Positions 43,679 to 50,423 of a stretch of 64,000 nt of DNA are shown piece by piece; positions within the stretch are counted from its first letter, which is position 1, and each line of letters begins with the position of its first letter. The DNA is from Roseburia_D yibonii. Lineage in GTDB: Bacteria; Bacillota; Clostridia; Lachnospirales; Lachnospiraceae. The notes beneath the pieces were generated by a model. That model saw only the letters and a program-made list of their open reading frames with translations. It made no database searches and was not told the DNA's origin. The stretch is from assembly GCF_014297335.1 (NCBI RefSeq), contig NZ_JACOQH010000010.1, positions 42,207 to 106,206 of the forward strand. The letters run 5' to 3'. The translations under genes and the position numbers were made by a program.

Positions 43679-44795
43679 TCTCCTCTCCTTCTAACATCGT
43701 GTGGATATCACCGGTCATCGTGCCAAGCTCCATGGATCTCTGATAGAGATTCTGCGTTGTGCAAAAGACATTTCCGTCCTTTACCGCCTTGAAATCGGAC
43801 AGAAGATCACTCTTTGCGAGAAGCGCGTCCAATGATTTTACCTCGCCCTCGATCGTACTGTTGTAGATCAGATAGTCCGCGTCCTTCGCGCGCGCGTAAA
43901 ATTCTTCCATCTGCATATTGACTGACGAGGATGCATCGGTATCGGCTCCGAGGTCAGAAAAAATATAGTTTCCGCCCGCAAGTTCGATCATTTTGGGGAC
44001 ATAGTCACCTGATTTCCGGACGTTGACACTGCCATTTGACGTGATATAGAAAAACGCTACGGTCTTTCCGGTATTTTCTCCGTCAGATGCCGCCGCCACG
44101 GCGTCTTTTTGCTCCGCGAACACCTGCTCCGCCACATCTTCCTTTCCCTCGAGCGCGCCATATAATTTCACCCACTCCGTCCTCCCGAGCGGATGTGTCT
44201 CATAGCTGGAGTGATCGACCAGTACCGGAATCCCGAATTTTTCCAGATTTTCCTTGATCTCTGGGGAATGGTAGATCATCGTTGACTGGATCGACAGATT
44301 GCATCCGGTGTCTAAGATCTGCTCATAGTCCGGTGCGCTGTATTTTCCCGCATAAAGGATACTTCCATTATCCATTGCCTGCCTTGCCTCGTCAATATAC
44401 CATCCGTCTTTTTTTGTCCCGGAAAGGCTGATCGCATCGAGCGCATCGAGCGACCGGAACATGTCCATCGTTGCAGATGCCACAAGATAAATGTGATCGA
44501 CCGGCTGTTTTAACACCACGATATCGGAATCGAGATCATCCGGCGCCTCTTCCTTTTGCGGCACAACCAAAAAACGGCTGCCATCTGATATTGTAATCAG
44601 CGCCAAGCCGTCATTATAGTAATCCACTGCAAACTCTTTCGCGTAATCAAGCTGCATTCTGTGATCGTAAGTAAGAGATGCGCTGATGTTTTCATCCACA
44701 GCAAGGCTTCCGGCATCCTCCTTTTGTCCGCAGGATGTCAGAAGCACTGCTGCCATTATGAAAATCAAAAAAAGTATCTGCTTTTTTCGTATCAT
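43638..44795 (-). CDS. FecB/BtuF-type substrate-binding lipoprotein
   Basis: A 385-residue lipoprotein (lipobox LLTSC) of the TroA/FecB superfamily: two lobes with KFGIPVLVDHSSYETHPLGRTEW in the linker region, common in cobalamin, haem or siderophore binding proteins. It starts 1 bp after the stop of the surface NEAT/Shp-like protein gene, which suggests hand-over from that protein. Riboswitch control makes a corrinoid or its precursor the likely ligand. Confidence 0.88.
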   Translation of the reverse strand: MIRKKQILFLIFIMAAVLLTSCGQKEDAGSLAVDENISASLTYDHRMQLDYAKEFAVDYYNDGLALITISDGSRFLVVPQKEEAPDDLDSDIVVLKQPVDHIYLVASATMDMFRSLDALDAISLSGTKKDGWYIDEARQAMDNGSILYAGKYSAPDYEQILDTGCNLSIQSTMIYHSPEIKENLEKFGIPVLVDHSSYETHPLGRTEWVKLYGALEGKEDVAEQVFAEQKDAVAAASDGENTGKTVAFFYITSNGSVNVRKSGDYVPKMIELAGGNYIFSDLGADTDASSSVNMQMEEFYARAKDADYLIYNSTIEGEVKSLDALLAKSDLLSDFKAVKDGNVFCTTQNLYQRSMELGTMTGDIHTMLEGEENADETYTFLFRLQ

Positions 44796-44796
44796 C

Positions 44797-45807
44797 TTAC
44801 TTCTTCTTTCTTTTCCAGATCATATAGCCAATACCGGTTCCCGCAAGGAAACAGACTGCAAAGATCCCGACGATATACGGAATGGAAACTCCGTCTTTTT
44901 TTGCGGAATCCTCATCAAACGTCAGCGTGTAGGTGATCTCATGCGGCTCACTCATCGCCGTTGTATCCGCAATGACCGTCATTTCCTCATTCCATGCCGT
45001 GACCGGGATCTCAAATGTGGAATTTCCGTCTTTATTTACCGGATCATAGGTCGTATCCCCAACGATCATATAATCGTAATTCGGGCTGCTCCACTCGATC
45101 GTCGCGGTTGCGGTATGATCTTTCACTGTAACCTTCGCCGGAGATGTAATGGACGCTCTGCCGCTTCCTCCGGAAAGTACAACGTCTACCTGGTAAGTGC
45201 CATCCGAAAGAGATGTCTCCTCCGGTTCGCTCTCCGTTGCTGCCTCTGCAGCCGGTGTCAGATCCACGAGAAGCGCGTCCGCCGGGAGACTTTCCGCGTC
45301 AAATACCAGCGTACGGTCATACCATTTCTCCTTGCGCTTACTGAATGCGGCACAGTCGATCTTCTGATTCAACGCCTCGACCGGAACCGTGTAGGTATAT
45401 GCGCCATCCGCATCCTCCACATATCCGATATATGCCGACGCATCCGCTGCCACCGCTTCCTCTCCGGTTCCCATAAATAACTGCAGGTAACCGGTTCCGC
45501 CTAATGTGAGCACTGCGCTCATACTGCCGTCTTGCACGGTAAGCTCTGCCTTTACGATACGAAACATGGAGGAGGAGGATTCCACATTGATCTCATAAGT
45601 GCCATCCTTTACCTCACTTCCGGTAACCGGTACCATAGTATCGCTGCCGACTTCCTCGACGCCTGCCATCTCTTCCGACGTCGCGACCATTCCTTCCGTG
45701 CCCGCTTCTGTATTTATTTCTTCTGCAAAAACAGCTTTCGGGGAGACGCAAAATGCGCTGCTCCCCAAAATCACTGCTGCAAAAAATATAGCTATTTTCT
45801 GCTTCAA
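44797..45807 (-). CDS. Surface protein with two NEAT/Shp-like domains
   Basis: The 336-residue protein has a Sec signal peptide (about 29 residues, ending VFAEE), a linker rich in Glu and Thr, two beta-rich repeats (about 63-175 and 198-307) each beginning DGTY, and a C-terminal membrane helix with KRKKK tail. The second repeat (SPAKVTVKDHTATATIEW, SSPNYDYMIVG, DTTAMSEPHE) looks like the streptococcal Shp haem-binding NEAT-type fold, in which methionines ligate haem; Met residues are found at the two matching places. It lies between the chelatase and the ABC importer under an AdoCbl riboswitch, so it may bind a corrinoid or another tetrapyrrole. Ligand not proven. Confidence 0.75.
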   Translation of the reverse strand: MKQKIAIFFAAVILGSSAFCVSPKAVFAEEINTEAGTEGMVATSEEMAGVEEVGSDTMVPVTGSEVKDGTYEINVESSSSMFRIVKAELTVQDGSMSAVLTLGGTGYLQLFMGTGEEAVAADASAYIGYVEDADGAYTYTVPVEALNQKIDCAAFSKRKEKWYDRTLVFDAESLPADALLVDLTPAAEAATESEPEETSLSDGTYQVDVVLSGGSGRASITSPAKVTVKDHTATATIEWSSPNYDYMIVGDTTYDPVNKDGNSTFEIPVTAWNEEMTVIADTTAMSEPHEITYTLTFDEDSAKKDGVSIPYIVGIFAVCFLAGTGIGYMIWKRKKK

Positions 45808-45820
45808 ACCTCATTACTCC

Positions 45821-46807
45821 TTATTCTGCAAGACTGTCGATCGCTGCCTGTGTATGTGATACATAGATGTTCTGGATCGCTTCATCCTGTCCAAGTCCCT
45901 CGATGATGCAGTTTACTTCGTAACCTGCTGCTTCAAACTGGGATTTCCAGGAATCATCCTCATCGCCTGCCATATCATTGTTTGCGTGATCACCTGCTAC
46001 TACCATGAGCGGCTTTAATACCACTTTTTTGTATTTTCCAGCTTCATTGATCTGGTTGATCAGATCCTCTACGGACGGAGTCGCTTCTACGGTTCCGATG
46101 TAGTAATTTTCAAATCCGTCTGCGGTAAGTACTTCCTGCAGTTTTGCGTAATCTGCGTTGGAATCTGCTTCTGTTCCATGACCCATAAAGCAGATCGCAG
46201 TCTCACCATCATCATAGGAAGCGGTTTCTGCTGTGATTGCCTGTGCCACTGCTTCGTAATCCGCATCGCTGGATAAAAGCGGATCTGCAAGTACAACCTG
46301 GTCAAATTTATCCTTGTAACCTTCAAGCGCGTCATTTAAATCTGTATATTCAAATCCGCTCATCAGATGGGTCGGCTGAACAACCAGTGTCTTTACGCCG
46401 TCTGCTACTGCGCGGTCAAGCGCTTCTTCTACGTTATCGATCTCCAGTCCGTCACGTTCCTTTAATTTGTCGATGATGATCTGGCTGGTAAATGCTCTGC
46501 GCACTTCATATTCCGGGAATGCTGCTGTAACTGCATTTTCGATCGCACCGATCGTAATGTCTCTGCTGTCGTTATAGCTTGTTCCGAAACTTACTACTAA
46601 AATCACTTTATCACCTGCGTTTTCTGTGTTCTGCTCGGTAGAAGCTTCTGCTACTGCTTCCTCTGTGCTCTTTTCTTCGGTTGCCTGTACGCTTTCCTTT
46701 GCGTCTGTTGTCGTAGCAGCGGTATCATCTGCCTTGCTGCCGCATCCTGCGAGCAGAAACGCTCCGGTCAGGGCTGCTGTGAGTAACACTGCGATTTTCT
46801 TTTTCAT
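45821..46807 (-). CDS. cbiK: Sirohydrochlorin cobaltochelatase CbiK, lipoprotein form
   Basis: The 328-residue product starts with a lipoprotein signal (lipobox LLAGC), a linker of about 45 Ala/Thr/Glu-rich residues, then a full CbiK domain: VILVVSFGTSYNDSRD, VVQPTHLMSGFEY, CFMGHGTEADS and VAGDHANNDMAG, with the metal-binding histidines. CbiK inserts cobalt into sirohydrochlorin, normally in the cytoplasm. The lipidation signal places this copy outside, as also known for a periplasmic CbiK in Desulfovibrio. The start is set by GGAGG at 46807; the frame is open further upstream but runs through the riboswitch. First gene of the corrinoid operon. Confidence 0.9.
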   Translation of the reverse strand: MKKKIAVLLTAALTGAFLLAGCGSKADDTAATTTDAKESVQATEEKSTEEAVAEASTEQNTENAGDKVILVVSFGTSYNDSRDITIGAIENAVTAAFPEYEVRRAFTSQIIIDKLKERDGLEIDNVEEALDRAVADGVKTLVVQPTHLMSGFEYTDLNDALEGYKDKFDQVVLADPLLSSDADYEAVAQAITAETASYDDGETAICFMGHGTEADSNADYAKLQEVLTADGFENYYIGTVEATPSVEDLINQINEAGKYKKVVLKPLMVVAGDHANNDMAGDEDDSWKSQFEAAGYEVNCIIEGLGQDEAIQNIYVSHTQAAIDSLAE

Positions 46808-46893
46808 AATGATTTCCTCCAAATTTTTATTATGAACGGTATACAAAATCAAAGCCCTGCCATAAATGCTCTTTTTCCGGCTGTTTCTCCATA

Positions 46894-46929
46894 AGAAAAA
46901 ACGCCCATTTACAAACAAAATGTAAATGG
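46894..46929 (-). terminator. Expression-platform terminator of the cobalamin riboswitch
   Basis: CCATTTACA and TGTAAATGG form a perfect 9-bp stem followed on the minus strand by GGCG and a T-run. It lies between the aptamer and the cbiK ribosome site, so the switch probably acts by transcription termination. Confidence 0.8.
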
Positions 46930-46999
46930 ACTGCAGATTCAAAAGATCTTCTCTGTCGTACAACCAATTACTCGTGGCCTGGAACCCTGTCCCTGTACA

Positions 47000-47172
47000 C
47001 CACAGCAGGCAGGTCTCCTGGCTCATAGATCCACACACAATGCCTGTCTTCCCGGTCTCCCAGTGACGTCTGCGGCATGCGCTCCCTAAATACAGTGACG
47101 AGTTCGTACAGGATTCACACCTGTTTCCCTTTTCACCAGATCAAAACATCCGTTTTATCTGACACCTGCTGT
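47000..47172 (-). promoter_or_regulatory. Adenosylcobalamin riboswitch
   Basis: The minus strand carries the conserved cobalamin elements in order: GGTG near the 5' end, GGGAAACAGGTGTGAATCC, a GTCACTG B12-box variant, GGGAGACCGGGAAGACAGGC, and the closing AGCCAGGAGACCTGCC. The ends pair (AGCAGGTGTC with GACCTGCCTGCT). It controls the 14-gene operon starting at cbiK. Confidence 0.95.
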
Positions 47173-47191
47173 TTTTGTTCAATTAGTTCGT

Positions 47192-47220
47192 AATATAGCA
47201 CATCCACAGGAAAAAAGCAA
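47192..47220 (-). promoter_or_regulatory. Promoter of the riboswitch and corrinoid operon
   Basis: TTGCTT, 17 bp, TATATT on the minus strand, about 20 bp upstream of the aptamer. Confidence 0.65.
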
Positions 47221-47263
47221 TGTTTATTCCAGATTTTGTCTCGAACGTATTTTCGATTTTCTC

Positions 47264-47292
47264 TTGCATTTTGGTTCGCATCATGCTATGAT
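47264..47292 (+). promoter_or_regulatory. Promoter of the radical-SAM repair operon
   Basis: TTGCAT, 17 bp, TATGAT on the plus strand, 93 bp before the start at 47386. A LexA-type box lies 7 bp downstream of the -10 box, over the likely start of transcription. Confidence 0.7.
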
Positions 47293-47298
47293 GCTTTT

Positions 47299-47312
47299 AG
47301 AACATTTGTTCT
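47299..47312 (+). promoter_or_regulatory. LexA (SOS) box
   Basis: AGAACATTTGTTCT is a dyad containing GAAC-N4-GTTC, the core of Firmicute LexA/DinR boxes. Its position directly after the -10 element would let LexA block transcription. Confidence 0.7.
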
Positions 47313-47385
47313 TTTCTATAAATGAAACCTGATGATAATACCGTGTTCCGATTGATCCTGACGAACACAGAGAAGGAGACCTGAC

Positions 47386-48783
47386 ATGCAGATTCCAAAA
47401 CAAATGACCGTCATGGAAAAATTACAGATCTTATCCGACGCCGCCAAATATGACGTTGCGTGTACTTCGAGCGGCGTAGACCGGAAGGGAAACGGTCACG
47501 GCATGGGAAACTGCATTGCGCCCGGCATCTGTCATACATTTTCGGGGGACGGAAGATGCGTTTCCCTGTTAAAGATCCTTTTTACCAACGAATGTATCTT
47601 CAACTGTTCCTATTGCCAGAACAACTGCATGAATGACATTCCGCGCGCCTCGTTCACTCCGGATGAAGTCAGTTCCCTTACCATGGAATTTTACCGGCGC
47701 AATTATATCGAAGGACTTTTTTTAAGTTCCGGTATTCTGGTGAGCCCGAACTACACGATGGAGCTGATCTATCAGACGCTCTACCAGCTCCGCATAAAGC
47801 ATCACTTTAACGGATATATCCATGTAAAGGCGATTCCTGGTGCCGACCCCGCCCTGATCGAGCGCACCGGCTTTCTTGCTGACCGCATGAGCATCAATCT
47901 GGAGCTTCCGACCTCAGACTCCCTGCATACGCTTGCCCCGTGCAAATCCAGACGCACGATCTTAACACCCATGCGTCAGATCCAGAACGGCATCCGAAAC
48001 GACAGGCTGCTTCTTTCCGACGGTGCTTCTTCTACTGACGCTTCCTCTGCCGGATCTGTCTTTCCTCCGGCAGTTTCCGGTAATCCGCACATGGATCTGT
48101 CCGCTCCGTCCTCCCGCTTTGTTCCGGCTGGTCAGAGCACCCAGATGATCATCGGCGCCACCCCGGAAAATGACTATCAGATCATGAGCGTGGCGGAAGG
48201 GCTTTATCAGAAGTTTGATTTAAAACGTGTCTTTTATTCTGCCTTTGTAAATGTCACCGAGGATTCGAGTCTCCCGGTTCTGCCCGGCGGCCCGCCGCTT
48301 CTGCGGGAACACCGCCTGTATCAGGCGGACTGGCTGCTGCGCTACTATCACTTTTCGGTAAACGAACTGCTCTCGGAGGACAACCCGAACTTCAATATTT
48401 ATCTTGATCCGAAATGTGACTGGGCACTGCGCCATCTGGAGTATTTCCCGGTGGAGATCAATCGCGCAGATTATAAGACCCTGCTCCGTGTTCCGGGCAT
48501 CGGTGCCAAATCCGCCAAACGCATCCTCCAGGCAAGACGCTCTGCCAGACTGGACTTCCCGGATTTAAAGAAGATGGGCGTTGTCTTAAAACGCGCGCTT
48601 TACTTTATCACCTGCTCCGGCAAAATGATGTACCGCACCAAATTAGAAGAAAACTACATCTGCGAAAACCTGCTGCGGGATAAGACACAGATCCCGCGTG
48701 AGATCCGCGAGAGCGGTTATAAACAGATTTCTTTATTTGATGTCGGTATGACAGAACCACCGCAGCTTTGTTCTGCGAAATGA
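47386..48783 (+). CDS. Putative DNA modification/repair radical SAM protein (TIGR03916-type)
   Basis: A 465-residue radical SAM enzyme with the cluster motif CIFNCSYC (CxxxCxxC) and the family opening LQILSDAAKYDVACTSSG. A helix-hairpin-helix DNA-binding element (LLRVPGIGAKSAKRILQ) lies near residue 370. A Ser/Ala/Pro-rich stretch of about 35 residues interrupts the barrel near residue 220. This family always travels with a TIGR03915 partner, here starting 12 bp downstream. The reaction is unknown. A LexA box at the promoter supports a damage-response role. AGAAGGAG precedes the start. Confidence 0.9.
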   Translation: MQIPKQMTVMEKLQILSDAAKYDVACTSSGVDRKGNGHGMGNCIAPGICHTFSGDGRCVSLLKILFTNECIFNCSYCQNNCMNDIPRASFTPDEVSSLTMEFYRRNYIEGLFLSSGILVSPNYTMELIYQTLYQLRIKHHFNGYIHVKAIPGADPALIERTGFLADRMSINLELPTSDSLHTLAPCKSRRTILTPMRQIQNGIRNDRLLLSDGASSTDASSAGSVFPPAVSGNPHMDLSAPSSRFVPAGQSTQMIIGATPENDYQIMSVAEGLYQKFDLKRVFYSAFVNVTEDSSLPVLPGGPPLLREHRLYQADWLLRYYHFSVNELLSEDNPNFNIYLDPKCDWALRHLEYFPVEINRADYKTLLRVPGIGAKSAKRILQARRSARLDFPDLKKMGVVLKRALYFITCSGKMMYRTKLEENYICENLLRDKTQIPREIRESGYKQISLFDVGMTEPPQLCSAK

Positions 48784-48794
48784 GGTATTTCCCA

Positions 48795-49610
48795 ATGTAT
48801 GTATTTGTATGTCATGATGACCCGGACAGTATTTTTACTGCCATATATGATGCCTGGGCAAGCCGCCTGGGACATAAAAACATCCGCATTCTCGCGAAAG
48901 AACCGGAAAATTATGAACTCTTCTGTGAATATATCCATGTAACCACAGATGCCGAAAAGAGCCGGAAAGTTGCCGATACCATACGGCGCCGGCTTGGAGC
49001 TGCCGCCTCCCCGGTCCTGTTTCAGGCGATCATGGCAGACGAGAGCGGCATTGCCGGATCCGGACGCAGGTCGTCGTCCTCATCTTTTTCCATTACAAAG
49101 GCGGACGCGCTCTACCGCACGCTGCTGCTCGCCTTCTCCATGGAGTATCCGGATCGCGTCCTCGAGTGTCTCGGCAATCCCTACGTTCTCTATCTGTTTG
49201 AACTTTCAAGAAGTGTACAAAACGAAGCGCACCACCTGCTCGGCTTTCTGCGCTTTAAAGAACTGCGCTCCGGCATCCTGTTTTCCGAGATCCACCCGAA
49301 AAATGATGTCCTCCCAATCCTGGGGGAACACTTTTGTGACCGGCTGCCGCAGGAAAATTTTATGATCTATGACGGAACACGGAAACTGGCACTGATCCAC
49401 CGCGCCGGGGCTTTCGATTTTCTGATTGCCAATGCTTCCGCACTGGATCAGAACCTGATCCAAAACTACTCCGATTCCGAGCTCGAATACCAGAAGCTCT
49501 GGTGCGGTTTCTTTGAAAGCATTACAATCGAAGCCCGCAAAAATCCGTCACTTCAGAATCAGAACATTCCGAAACGTTTCCAAAAAGATACGGTGGAATT
49601 TCAAAACTGA
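48795..49610 (+). CDS. TIGR03915-family putative DNA repair protein
   Basis: The 271-residue protein starts MYVFVCHDDPDSIFTAIYDAW, the hallmark of the partner of the radical SAM family above (also linked to DUF4130). The C-terminal half includes LLGFLRFKELRSGILFSEIHP and the FMIYDGTRKLALIHR block. Some family members are fused to uracil-DNA glycosylase domains; this one is not. The start at 48795 has GAGG 9 bp upstream. The last codons overlap the terminator of the convergent metG-tatD operon. Confidence 0.88.
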   Translation: MYVFVCHDDPDSIFTAIYDAWASRLGHKNIRILAKEPENYELFCEYIHVTTDAEKSRKVADTIRRRLGAAASPVLFQAIMADESGIAGSGRRSSSSSFSITKADALYRTLLLAFSMEYPDRVLECLGNPYVLYLFELSRSVQNEAHHLLGFLRFKELRSGILFSEIHPKNDVLPILGEHFCDRLPQENFMIYDGTRKLALIHRAGAFDFLIANASALDQNLIQNYSDSELEYQKLWCGFFESITIEARKNPSLQNQNIPKRFQKDTVEFQN

Positions 49611-49624
49611 AACTCCACCGTATC
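49582..49624 (-). terminator. Terminator of metG-tatD
   Basis: A 17-bp stem with one G-U pair and a GTTT loop is followed by TTTTT on the minus strand, 14 bp after the tatD stop. Most of it lies in the coding end of the convergent repair gene. Confidence 0.85.
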
Positions 49625-49637
49625 CGGTATCTCTGTT

Positions 49638-50423
49638 TTACTTTACCCGCGCAAACAGCTTTTTCGCATTTGCGTTCGTTGTCTGTAATACTTCTTCTGT
49701 TGAAATACTTTTAATTTCCGCGATTTTTTCTACAACATACGGAATAAAAAGCGAACTGTTCCGCTCGCCCCGGTGCGGTTCCGGCGCCATATACGGACAA
49801 TCCGTTTCAAGCAGGATCCGCTCCAGCGGAATCTCTTCGACCACTGCCCGAAGCTTCTTCGCGTTCTTAAACGTCAGCACTCCGCCTACGCCGATATCAT
49901 AGCCCATCTTCAGAAATTCACGCGCCATCTCTACCGAATAGGAGTAACAATGGATCACGCCCGGCATTTCACGCATCGGCGTTTCCTTTAAGATCTGCAT
50001 GGTATCCTCTGCGGCATCCCTGGAGTGGATGATGACCGGAAGATCCTTCTCTTTTGCCAGTTCCAGCTGGCGTTTGAACCAGTAACGCTGATTCTCCTGC
50101 ACCTGCGGCTCTTTATCCCAGTAATAGTCCAGTCCGATCTCCCCGACTGCCACCGCCTTTTTGTGCTCCGCAGCCTGCTCGATCGCCTTAAAATTTTCCT
50201 CGTTTAACTCTGTCACATCACTCGGATGCACCCCGACCGCCGCATAAATAAAGTCATACTGCTCCGCGAGGGCAATGCTCTTTTCCGTCGTCTCAAGACT
50301 GGAACCGACATTGATCACATATTCAATGTCATGTTCCGGCAGGGATGCAATAAATGCCTCCCTGTCCGCATCAAATTTTGCATCCTCATAATGCGCATGT
50401 GTCTCAAATATCTTACTATGCAA
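49638..50423 (-). CDS. tatD: TatD-family metal-dependent DNase
   Basis: The 261-residue protein has the TatD metal sites FETHAHYEDAKFD, GEIGLDYYW, IIHSRDA, HCYSYS and LLETDCPYMAPEPHRG. Members are 3'-5' exonucleases or related hydrolases acting in DNA repair. It overlaps the metG 3' end by 8 bp, the common metG-tatD order in Firmicutes. Confidence 0.95.
   Translation of the reverse strand: MHSKIFETHAHYEDAKFDADREAFIASLPEHDIEYVINVGSSLETTEKSIALAEQYDFIYAAVGVHPSDVTELNEENFKAIEQAAEHKKAVAVGEIGLDYYWDKEPQVQENQRYWFKRQLELAKEKDLPVIIHSRDAAEDTMQILKETPMREMPGVIHCYSYSVEMAREFLKMGYDIGVGGVLTFKNAKKLRAVVEEIPLERILLETDCPYMAPEPHRGERNSSLFIPYVVEKIAEIKSISTEEVLQTTNANAKKLFARVK

Noticed and set aside
46808..47038. Longer N-terminus for cbiK reaching 47038
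   Set aside because: It would translate the terminator and part of the riboswitch; a GGAGG site and a lipoprotein signal begin at 46807.
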